A stretch of 43,639 bases of DNA from DASYAE01 sp036501535 (GTDB lineage: Bacteria; Actinomycetota; Actinomycetes; Streptomycetales; Catenulisporaceae), in assembly GCA_036501535.1 (NCBI GenBank), contig DASYAE010000054.1, positions 1 to 43,639 of the forward strand, written 5' to 3'. Position 1 is the first letter of the stretch. Each line of letters starts with the position of its first letter. Below are positions 9,100 through 15,945 of this stretch, in pieces. Below the pieces are notes generated by a model that saw only the letters and a list, made by a program, of their open reading frames with translations, was not told where the DNA came from and did no database searches. The translations under genes and the position numbers were made by a program.

Positions 9100-10229
9100 C
9101 GCAGACAGCGCATAACAACCAGGTGACGAACCGTCGGGTCCTGCGCGTCGGCGTGGTCGGCGCGGGGCAGATCAGCGGCGCCTACCTGCGGACCATCCCC
9201 GGGCTGGCGAACCTGCGGGTGACCGCGATCGCCGACCTGGACGCGGCCCGCGCCGCCGCGGCCGCGCAGGACCTGCCCGGCGCCCGCGCGATCGCCCCGG
9301 ACGAGCTCTACGCGGCCGACGACGTCGACCTCGTACTCAACCTGACCATCCCCGCCGCGCACGGCGAGGTCGCGCACGCCGCCATCGCCGCCGGCAAGCA
9401 CGTCTACGGCGAGAAGCCGCTCGCGGCCACCACCGCCGAGGCCCGCGCGCTGCTCGAGGCGGCCGCCGGCGCCGGCGTACGGGTGGGGTGCGCCCCCGAC
9501 ACCGTGCTCGGCACCGGGGTGCAGACCGCGCGCGCCGTCCTGGACGCGGGGGAGGTCGGCGCGCCCGTGGCCGCGAGCGCGTTCATGGTCACCCCGGGGC
9601 ACGAGCGCTGGCATCCGGCGCCGGAGTTCTACTACCGGCCGGGCGGCGGCCCGCTGCTGGATATGGGCCCTTACTACCTCACCGCGCTGGTGACCCTGCT
9701 CGGCCCGGTGCGGCGGGTGGTCGGCATGGCCTCCACTCCCCGCGCCACCCGGATCGTCGGCAGCGGGCCGCGGGCCGGCGCCGAGTTCCCGGTGGAGGTG
9801 GCCACCCATGTCACCGGCGTGCTCGAACACGAGAGCGGAGCGCTTTCCACGCTGCTGATGAGCTTCGACGTCTGGGCCGGGGCGCTGCCCCGGATCGAGG
9901 TGTACGGCACCGGCGGCTCGCTGTCCGTCCCCGACCCGAACGGCTTCGCCGGCGAGGTGCGGATCTTCCGCGCCGAGGCGAAGGAGTGGGAGCCGGTCCA
10001 GGAGCGCGGCGGATACCCCGGCGCCTCCCGCGGCTTCGGGATCGCCGACCTGGCGCGCGCCCTCGCCGAAGGCGGCCCGCACCGCGCGGACGGCCGGTTG
10101 GCGTACCACGTCCTGGACGTCATGGAGTCGCTGCTCGCCGCCGCCCGCACCGGGAACGCGGCGAACGTCGCAAGCTCCTGCGACCGCCCGGCCGCGGTCC
10201 CCGCCGGCGCCCGCCCCGAAGAGCGCTGA
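9084..10229 (+). CDS. Gfo/Idh/MocA family oxidoreductase
   Basis: NAD(P)-dependent sugar or sugar-derivative dehydrogenase, 381 residues, cytoplasmic. The N-terminal Rossmann fold carries VGVVGAGQISGAY. The family's E-K-P motif is in HVYGEKPLA, and the conserved catalytic region is GGGPLLDMGPYYLTAL. The ATG at 9084 overlaps the end of the ThuA-like gene by 16 bases and has GGAAGGG just upstream, so translation is coupled. Paired with a ThuA-like protein and a sugar importer, it probably oxidises an imported sugar or reduces a keto-sugar intermediate. The substrate is not deducible. Confidence 0.92.
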   Translation: MGDTVTQTAHNNQVTNRRVLRVGVVGAGQISGAYLRTIPGLANLRVTAIADLDAARAAAAAQDLPGARAIAPDELYAADDVDLVLNLTIPAAHGEVAHAAIAAGKHVYGEKPLAATTAEARALLEAAAGAGVRVGCAPDTVLGTGVQTARAVLDAGEVGAPVAASAFMVTPGHERWHPAPEFYYRPGGGPLLDMGPYYLTALVTLLGPVRRVVGMASTPRATRIVGSGPRAGAEFPVEVATHVTGVLEHESGALSTLLMSFDVWAGALPRIEVYGTGGSLSVPDPNGFAGEVRIFRAEAKEWEPVQERGGYPGASRGFGIADLARALAEGGPHRADGRLAYHVLDVMESLLAAARTGNAANVASSCDRPAAVPAGARPEER

Positions 10230-10303
10230 GACCGGATCGTCGGCCGGTCCACTGCCGCATCATGGACATCATGGAAAGGACGGACCGAGAGAAAGGCGCC
10301 ACC

Positions 10304-11077
10304 ATGACCTTCGCCGACCTGCACCGCCCGGGCGAGGTCCCGTTCCTGCTGCCCAACGCCTGGGACGTGCCCTCCGCCCTCGCCTTCGCCGACGCCGGAT
10401 TCCCCGCGGTCGGCACCACCAGCTTCGGCGTCGCCGCCAGCGCCGGGCGGCCGGACGGCGCACGCGCCAGCCGCGAGGCCACCGCCGCTCTCGTGCACGC
10501 GCTGGCCGACCTGCCGATCCACGTCAGCGCCGACATCGAGGACGGGTATGCCGACGACCCCGAGCAGGTGGCGGACTACGTCGCCGTGCTCGGCGCCGAC
10601 GGGATCAACATCGAGGACAGCACCGGCGAACGCCTGATCGACCCCGCCGCGCACACCGCGAAGATCACCGCGGTCAAACGGCGCAGCCCCGCAGTGTTCG
10701 TCAACGCCCGCGTCGACACCTACTGGCTCGGCCAGCAGGCCGACCTGCCCTCGACCGTCGCCCGCGCCCGGGCCTACGTGGAAGCCGGCGCGGACGGGAT
10801 CTTCGTGCCGGGCGCCCAGATCCCGCACGACCTGGCCGCCCTCGCCGAAGCCATCCCGCTGCCGCTGAACGTCCTGGTCGTGCCCGGCCTGAGCCTCACC
10901 GATCTCGCCCGCCTCGGCGTTCGGCGGGTGAGCACGGGCTCGCTGCCCTACCGCGCCGCGATTCACGCCGCCACCAGCACCGCCACCGCCGTCCGCGACG
11001 GCCGGCCGACCCCCGACGCCACCGCCTACCCGGTCCTGCAAAAGCGCCTGACCGACTACCAGCACGGGCAGCATTAG
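10304..11077 (+). CDS. PEP mutase/isocitrate lyase superfamily protein
   Basis: 257-residue alpha/beta-barrel enzyme of the phosphoenolpyruvate mutase/isocitrate lyase superfamily, cytoplasmic. Motifs seen are HVSADIEDGYAD, DGINIEDSTG and VFVNARVDTYW, which match the magnesium- and 2-oxoacid-binding segments. Members cleave or form C-C or C-P bonds in small 2-oxo acids; this subgroup is often annotated as an oxaloacetate decarboxylase or 2-methylisocitrate-lyase-like protein. ATG 10304 is preferred over the ATG at 10271 because AAAGG lies 7 bases before it. It follows the Gfo/Idh/MocA gene after 74 bases and may belong to the same operon. The precise reaction is not assigned. Confidence 0.85.
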   Translation: MTFADLHRPGEVPFLLPNAWDVPSALAFADAGFPAVGTTSFGVAASAGRPDGARASREATAALVHALADLPIHVSADIEDGYADDPEQVADYVAVLGADGINIEDSTGERLIDPAAHTAKITAVKRRSPAVFVNARVDTYWLGQQADLPSTVARARAYVEAGADGIFVPGAQIPHDLAALAEAIPLPLNVLVVPGLSLTDLARLGVRRVSTGSLPYRAAIHAATSTATAVRDGRPTPDATAYPVLQKRLTDYQHGQH

Positions 11078-11206
11078 CGATCAGCCCGGCTCACCCGGAC
11101 CTCACCCGGACGCCCAGGCGGGATGCCGTCCACTTTCCTACTCGCGCACACCGGCCTAACGTGGGAAGCTGCGCATATCTACCTCCTGCCTCCTGTGAGG
11201 TGTCTC

Positions 11207-12136
11207 ATGGCCAGCTGGAAGGGCGCGATCAGCTTCGGGCTGGTCTCGGTGCCGATCACGCTCGAACCGGCGACCGAGGAACAGCGGGTCCCGATGCACC
11301 AGGCCCACGTACGCGACTCCGGACGGGTGCGGCTCAAGCGCTGGTGCGAGCTCGAGGACAAGGAAGTCCCGTTCTCCGAGATCGCGAAGCAGTACGAGGC
11401 GGAGGACGGCCGCACCGTGATCGTCACCGACGACGACCTCGCGCAGCTGCCGGTGCCCACCAAGAAGACCGTCGACGTCCTCGGCTTCGTCGACCAGGCC
11501 GAGATCGACCCGGTCTACTTCGGCAAGCCGTACTACGTCAGGCCCGACAAGGCCGCCGCGACCAAGGCGTACGTCCTGCTGCGCGACGCGCTCGCGGAGA
11601 GCGGCCGGGCCGCGGTCACCAAGATCACCCTGTCGACGCGGGAGAGCCCCGCGGTGCTGCGGGTGCACGACGGGACGATGATCCTGCAGCTGATCGCCTG
11701 GCCGGCCGAGGTCCGCAGCGCGCACGGCGCGGCGCCCGGCGACGCGGGGGTGCGCCCGCAGGAGCTGGCCATGGCCCGCTCCCTGGTGGAGTCGATGACC
11801 GCCTCCTTCGATGAGCTTGCCGCCGATCTGCACGACGCCTACCAGGACGCCGTCCGTGAGCTGGTCAAGGCCAAGCTCGAGGGCGTCGAGCCGCCGCACG
11901 AGGCGCCGCCGCGACCGGTCGGCGACAACGTGGTCGACCTCATGGCCGTGCTCGAGCGCAGCATCAAGGCGGCGCAGGGCGGCCAAGGCGGCCAGGACGA
12001 GGCGAAGAAGTCCGCCGCGCCGGCGAAGAAGGCTGTGGCCGACAAGAGCGCGGCCAAGAAGGGCGCTGCGAAGAAGACCGCCGCCGGGAAGACCGCCGCC
12101 AAGAAGACCACGACCGCCCGGCGGCGCGCCTCCTAG
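11207..12136 (+). CDS. ku: Ku DNA end-binding protein (NHEJ)
   Basis: Homodimeric ring protein that binds DNA double-strand ends and recruits LigD in bacterial non-homologous end joining. 309 residues starting MASWKGAISFGLVSVPITL, the canonical bacterial Ku N-terminus; GAGG lies 7 bases upstream of the chosen ATG, and 28 upstream in-frame codons are excluded. The core runs to about residue 255. The C-terminal tail is a run of Lys/Ala repeats (AKK, KKTA types), like the lysine-rich tails of mycobacterial and streptomycete Ku that add DNA binding. The LigD polymerase gene follows after 19 bases, forming an operon. Confidence 0.95.
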   Translation: MASWKGAISFGLVSVPITLEPATEEQRVPMHQAHVRDSGRVRLKRWCELEDKEVPFSEIAKQYEAEDGRTVIVTDDDLAQLPVPTKKTVDVLGFVDQAEIDPVYFGKPYYVRPDKAAATKAYVLLRDALAESGRAAVTKITLSTRESPAVLRVHDGTMILQLIAWPAEVRSAHGAAPGDAGVRPQELAMARSLVESMTASFDELAADLHDAYQDAVRELVKAKLEGVEPPHEAPPRPVGDNVVDLMAVLERSIKAAQGGQGGQDEAKKSAAPAKKAVADKSAAKKGAAKKTAAGKTAAKKTTTARRRAS

Positions 12137-12155
12137 AGGATGCACAGGAGGCCTG

Positions 12156-13028
12156 ATGCCCGAGCGGATCGCCGCGCAGGTCCGCGGCAGAACCGTCACC
12201 CTCTCCCACCTGGACAAGCCGCTGTGGCCCGGCTTCAGCAAGGCCCAGGTGCTGGACTACTACCTGCGCATCGCCGACGTCCTGCTCCCGCACGTGCGCC
12301 GCCGGCCCGCGTCCTTCCTGCGCGCCCCGCAGGGCCCTGGCGGCCCCACGTTCTTCTCCCACTACCAGGCCCCCGCCGCGCTGCCGTCCTGGATCGCCAC
12401 CGCCGAGAACCGCGGGCGCGCGCACGTCGCGCTCGACGATCCGGAAACCCTGATCGCCGCGGCCAACTACTACTGCCTGGAGATCCACGTCCCGCAGTGG
12501 AACGCGCAGTCCGGCCCGGACCTGCACGACCGCATCGTGTTCGACCTCGACCCGGGCGAGGGAGCCGACATCACCACCTGCTGCCGGGTCGCCCTCCTGC
12601 TGCGCGAGCAGCTGGCGGCCGACGGGCTGACCGGCTACTCGATGACCACCGGCGGCGCGGGCCTGCACGTCTACCTCGCGCTCGCCCCGCCCTGGCTGGC
12701 CGACGACGCCGTCGGCTACGCCAAATCGGTCGCGCAGCGCCTGGCCGCGGCTCATCGGGGCCTGATTACCTCCACCCGGGGAGAGAAGGCCAGCGCCGGC
12801 GGGAAGGTTTTGGTCGACTGGGCGCAGAACCACTCGCGCGCGACTACCGCCGCGCCCTACACCCTGCGCGTCCGTGAGGGCGCGCCGGGCGTCTCGACGC
12901 CGCTGGACTGGCGCGAGGTCGCCGCAGCAGAGCCCGGACATCTCGCGTTCACCCCCGCGGCAGTACTCGAACGTGCCGGCGAGCGCGGCGATCTCGCCGC
13001 GGGGCTCACGGACCCAGCTCCCTACTAA
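12156..13028 (+). CDS. Stand-alone LigD polymerase domain (NHEJ primase/polymerase)
   Basis: 290-residue protein of the archaeo-eukaryotic primase family, equivalent to the polymerase domain of LigD. It adds ribo- or deoxynucleotides at broken ends held by Ku. Seen in sequence: LSHLDKPLWPGFSKAQVLDYYLRIA at the N-terminus; the metal-binding IVFDLDPGEG with Asp130 and Asp132; TTGGAGLHVYLAL; and VLVDWAQNHSRATT followed by PYTLR. No ligase or nuclease domain is attached, so the ligase must be encoded elsewhere. AGGAG at 12146-12150 precedes the ATG. It ends 25 bases from the stop of the convergent ROK gene. Confidence 0.92.
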   Translation: MPERIAAQVRGRTVTLSHLDKPLWPGFSKAQVLDYYLRIADVLLPHVRRRPASFLRAPQGPGGPTFFSHYQAPAALPSWIATAENRGRAHVALDDPETLIAAANYYCLEIHVPQWNAQSGPDLHDRIVFDLDPGEGADITTCCRVALLLREQLAADGLTGYSMTTGGAGLHVYLALAPPWLADDAVGYAKSVAQRLAAAHRGLITSTRGEKASAGGKVLVDWAQNHSRATTAAPYTLRVREGAPGVSTPLDWREVAAAEPGHLAFTPAAVLERAGERGDLAAGLTDPAPY

Positions 13029-13029
13029 G

Positions 13030-13072
13030 GCTCCTGACAGCCATGGCGCAGTGTCATGGTGCTGCCGGGAGC
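13030..13072. terminator. Interrupted hairpin between convergent ligD-pol and ROK genes
   Basis: GCTCC (13030-13034) pairs with GGAGC (13068-13072), then CAGC with GCTG and CATG with CATG, with a short internal mismatch. The hairpin lies in the 25-base gap and covers the last codons of the ROK gene. It could stop transcription from both sides, although no T tract follows. Confidence 0.5.
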
Positions 13073-14085
13073 GCCATTGCGGACCGGGACCGGGCATAGG
13101 CGGCCGCGCCGCTCAGTCCGGCGTTCGTGCCGAGTTGCGCGGGCACGACGGAGATCTCGCGGGTGAAGGCGAGCGTGGCATAGCTGCCGAGCCATTCGCG
13201 CACCGGTGCGAAAAGCAGCTCGCCGGCCTGGGCCACGCCGCCGCCGATGACGACGGTGTCGATCTCCACCAGGGCCGCGGTCGCGGCGATGCCGACGGCC
13301 AGGGCCTGCGCGGCGCGGTCAAATGCTGCGAGAGCGGCGCGGTCGCCCGCGGCGGCCGAGCGGGCGACGGCGGCCGCCGAGACATCGCCGTCGGAAGGGC
13401 TCCAGCCCATCGCCGCCGCCTGGCGCGCGATGGCCGGTCCGCTGGCCAGGCGCTCGAGGCAGCCGCGGCCGCCGCAGGGGCACGGCTCCCCGTCGAGGTC
13501 GACGCTGATGTGGCCGATGTGCCCGGCGTTGCCGGTCGCCCCCGGCATGACCCGGCCGCCGAGGACCAGCCCGCCGCCGACCCCGGTCGAGACGACGATG
13601 CACAGCGCGTTGGCGCTTCCCGCGGCCGCGCCGTAAAGGTGCTCGCCCGCGGCCATCGCGACGGCGTCGCCGGCCAGGGTCACCGGGCGGCCGGCGACGG
13701 CGGGGTGCCGGCGGATGCGCTCGATCAGCGGGTATTCCCGCCACGCCGGGATGTTGACGGGGGAGACGGCCCCGCGGGCGATGTCGACCGGGCCGGCGCT
13801 GCAGATCCCGAGCGCGTCCACGGCCGGCCAGCGCGCCGCCGTGCTCAGTTCGTCGATGACCGCGCCGACCGCGTGCATCACCGCCTCGGCGTCGCCGGTC
13901 GCGGGCGTCGGCCGCGAGGCGGTCGGGTGGATCCGGCCCCGGCCGTCGACGAGCCCGCCGGCGATCTTCGTGCCGCCGATGTCGACCGCCGCCGCGAGGG
14001 CGGCCTCGTGTTCGTGCTCGTGTTCGTGGTCGTGCTCTGCCACCTGGCCGCCCGGCGGTGCGAGATGTGCGCGCGTCACGGTCAT
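13054..14085 (-). CDS. ROK family sugar kinase (glucokinase-like)
   Basis: ATP-dependent sugar kinase, 343 residues, cytoplasmic. The phosphate-binding motif is DIGGTK at 35-40; CIVVSTGVGGGLVLGG and GNAGHIGHI follow; and CPCGGRGCLERL is the ROK zinc-binding cysteine cluster. No DNA-binding domain precedes it, so it is a kinase rather than a ROK repressor. The start at 14085 has AAAGGAAA upstream and places the promoter elements correctly. Residues about 17-27 are an odd His/Glu-rich stretch (alternating H and E/D) that could bind metal. Its promoter contains the mannan-regulon operator, so the likely job is phosphorylating mannose or glucose released from mannan oligosaccharides; the exact sugar is inferred. 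Confidence 0.93.
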   Translation of the reverse strand: MTVTRAHLAPPGGQVAEHDHEHEHEHEAALAAAVDIGGTKIAGGLVDGRGRIHPTASRPTPATGDAEAVMHAVGAVIDELSTAARWPAVDALGICSAGPVDIARGAVSPVNIPAWREYPLIERIRRHPAVAGRPVTLAGDAVAMAAGEHLYGAAAGSANALCIVVSTGVGGGLVLGGRVMPGATGNAGHIGHISVDLDGEPCPCGGRGCLERLASGPAIARQAAAMGWSPSDGDVSAAAVARSAAAGDRAALAAFDRAAQALAVGIAATAALVEIDTVVIGGGVAQAGELLFAPVREWLGSYATLAFTREISVVPAQLGTNAGLSGAAAYARSRSAMALPAAP

Positions 14086-14173
14086 GTCGTTTCCTTTGCG
14101 GGGACGTGGAAGCGGGCACAGCGCGCGCCGCGCGGGTGACATGGCGCGGAGTGGCGCGACGTGGCGTTCAGTC

Positions 14174-14202
14174 ATGCTGGCTCTTAACCGGTTAAGTGTC
14201 AA
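14174..14202 (-). promoter_or_regulatory. ROK kinase promoter with operator in the spacer
   Basis: Read on the minus strand, TTGACA (14202-14197) is a perfect -35 box. After exactly 17 bases comes CAGCAT (14179-14174) as a -10 box. The perfect 14-base palindrome CTTAACCGGTTAAG (14183-14196) starts directly after the -35 box and fills most of the spacer. A bound LacI-type dimer would block RNA polymerase. Transcription would begin near 14167, about 80 bases before the ROK start codon. Confidence 0.7.
14183..14196. promoter_or_regulatory. LacI-type operator 1 (ROK)
   Basis: Perfect palindrome CTTAACCGGTTAAG with the central CG typical of LacI-family operators. It is the most symmetric of four related sites, the others being at 14475, 15761 and 20116. 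Confidence 0.8.
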
Positions 14203-14474
14203 GCGGCCGGGCCCGCCCGCCGGGGCGCGGCGGCATGACGAGGGCGCGAGGCGGCGGCCGGTGTGAAAGTGCCTGATGAGCGGGTGTCGGCTGGAAGTGC
14301 CCGATGGCGATCGGAGCGACGGCCGCGGACGGTCGCTGCCCGCCCGGGTAGTGGTCGGGATCTCGTTGCGGCAAAAGACTTTCCGGCCGAAAAACGGCGG
14401 GCGCCTTCGCATGGGAACCCGCGTGCCGCTGAAGGTGCCCGGCGGTGGGTGGGCAATTCTGTGGCATTCAAGCA

Positions 14475-14488
14475 CTATACCGGTTTAG
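14475..14488. promoter_or_regulatory. LacI-type operator 2 (regulator's own gene)
   Basis: CTATACCGGTTTAG, an imperfect copy of the 14-base palindrome, 85 bases before the LacI-type ATG. It overlaps a possible -35 (TTAGGG, 14485-14490), with TAGTCT at 14509-14514 as a possible -10 18 bases on, which suggests autoregulation. Confidence 0.72.
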
Positions 14489-14573
14489 GGTCCATATGCG
14501 CGGCGCGCTAGTCTGTGCATCGACACGTGCAGCCGGCCGGGCCGCCGGGCGGGGCCTCGAGGAGAGGGGGCGG

Positions 14574-15620
14574 ATGGCGATGGTCGCGAGTCAGCGTCCG
14601 GCGCGCAGGCCGACGATCGGGGACATCGCGCGGCGGGCCGGGGTGACGAAGGCCGCGGTCTCCTTCGCGCTCAACGACCAGCCGGGCGTCTCGCGGGCGA
14701 CCCGGGAGCGGGTGCTGGCGATCGCCCGGGAGATCGGCTGGCAGCCGCACAGTGCGGCGCGCGCGCTGATCGACGGGCGGGCCGGCGCGTTCGGCCTGGT
14801 GATCGACCGCCCGGCCGGGCTGCTGGGGGTCGAGCCGTTCTTCATGCAGCTGGTCGCCGGCATCCAGGGCGAGCTGGCCGGGGACCGATCGGCCCTGCTG
14901 TTCACCGTCGCAGAGGACTACCACGCCGAGATCGAGTTGCACCGCATGTGGTGGGCGCAGCGGCGGGTGGACGGCGTGCTGCTGGTCGACCTGCACGTGG
15001 ACGACCCGCGGGTGCCGGTGCTCGAGGAGCTCGGGCTGCCCGCCGTGGTGGTCGGCGCGCCGCAGGGCTCGGCGACGCTCGCGTCGGTCGCCACCGACGA
15101 GGCAGCCGGGGCGCGCATTCTCGCGGCGCACTTCGCCGGGCTCGGGCACCGGCGGATCGGCCACGTCACCGGCATGGCAGACCTCTGGCACACGCGGCTG
15201 CGCGTCGAGGCGCTGGCCGAGGCCGCGGCGCAGGCGGGGATCGAGGTGGTGAGCGTGGCCGCCGACTACAGCGCGGAGGCCGGCGCCCAGGCCACCAGGA
15301 CGCTGCTGCACCGCGGGGAGCGGCCGACCGCCGTGATCTACGACAATGACCTGATGGCGGTGTCGGGGCTCGGCGAGGCGCAGCGGCTGGGCCTGTCGGT
15401 CCCCGGCCAGGTCTCGATCGCCGCCTGGGACGACTCGGTGCTGTGCCGGCTGGTCAACCCGATGCTGACCGCGCTGAGCCACGACGTGGCCGCATACGGC
15501 GCGCACGCCGCGCGGGCGCTGCTGGAGCGCGCGGCCGGCGGCGACCCCGGGCACCGGTACGAGCCCGAGCCGACCCTCGTCGTGCGCGGCTCCAGCAGCC
15601 GGCCGCCCGCGGCGGACTGA
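14574..15620 (+). CDS. LacI family transcriptional regulator, probable mannan regulon repressor
   Basis: 348-residue LacI/GalR-type regulator. The N-terminal helix-turn-helix is PTIGDIARRAGVTKAAVSFAL followed by the hinge-helix segment WQPHSAARALIDGRAG; the C-terminal two-lobed sugar-binding domain contains PTAVIYDNDLMAVSGLGEA and VSIAAWDDSVLCRL. The ATG at 14574 has GGAGAGG 7 bases upstream. Four copies of one LacI-like operator lie before this gene, the divergent ROK kinase, the GH5 mannanase and the GH26 mannanase, so it probably represses all four until a manno-oligosaccharide or related inducer binds. Regulon membership is inferred from operator sharing. Confidence 0.93.
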   Translation: MAMVASQRPARRPTIGDIARRAGVTKAAVSFALNDQPGVSRATRERVLAIAREIGWQPHSAARALIDGRAGAFGLVIDRPAGLLGVEPFFMQLVAGIQGELAGDRSALLFTVAEDYHAEIELHRMWWAQRRVDGVLLVDLHVDDPRVPVLEELGLPAVVVGAPQGSATLASVATDEAAGARILAAHFAGLGHRRIGHVTGMADLWHTRLRVEALAEAAAQAGIEVVSVAADYSAEAGAQATRTLLHRGERPTAVIYDNDLMAVSGLGEAQRLGLSVPGQVSIAAWDDSVLCRLVNPMLTALSHDVAAYGAHAARALLERAAGGDPGHRYEPEPTLVVRGSSSRPPAAD

Positions 15621-15945
15621 CGCGTTTCACAGGCCCCTGACCGGTCCGCGCGCCCGGTCGGCGTGAATTCGAGGTGTGACAGCCGCCGGCGCGGACTGCC
15701 ACCGCGGCGAATTGCGTGCGGATCACGAATTCTGACACTCGCGCGCCTGGAGCTATGGCACTTAATCGGTTTAGTATCGGAATTCCGAATTCCTGCGGCA
15801 CTCCTGTGCTGCCGTCTTCCGGGCAGGCGGGCAGGCGGCGCACACACCAGCGCGCCGCGCCACCCGCGGTGCGTCCGCGCCACGGGTTCACCCGCATATC
15901 CGCACGGGCGGCGCGCCCACCCCTTAACATGTCGGAGATACCGAT
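15621..15945 (+). promoter_or_regulatory. GH5 mannanase upstream region
   Basis: A 325-base gap with no gene. It holds operator 3 at 15761-15774, directly followed by a perfect inverted repeat of GGAATTC around one central C (15779-15793). Further GAATTC words lie at 15665 and 15727, four in about 130 bases, which is striking in such G/C-rich DNA. They may mark a second regulator's sites. Confidence 0.5.
15761..15774. promoter_or_regulatory. LacI-type operator 3 (GH5 mannanase)
   Basis: CTTAATCGGTTTAG, a copy of the regulon operator with the conserved CGGT core, 171 bases before the GH5 start codon. Confidence 0.75.

Larger units (their letters stand above)
14086..14573. promoter_or_regulatory. 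Divergent ROK/LacI control region with two operators
   Basis: This 488-base gap holds the ROK promoter and operator at its left end and the LacI operator at its right end. The roughly 280 bases between them (14203-14474) are GC-rich, and I see no credible gene there on either strand. Confidence 0.7.

Noticed and set aside
14086..14475. Longer N-terminus for the ROK kinase
   Set aside because: It would read through the promoter, operator and a poorly coding stretch; the ATG at 14085 has an RBS and places DIGGTK normally.
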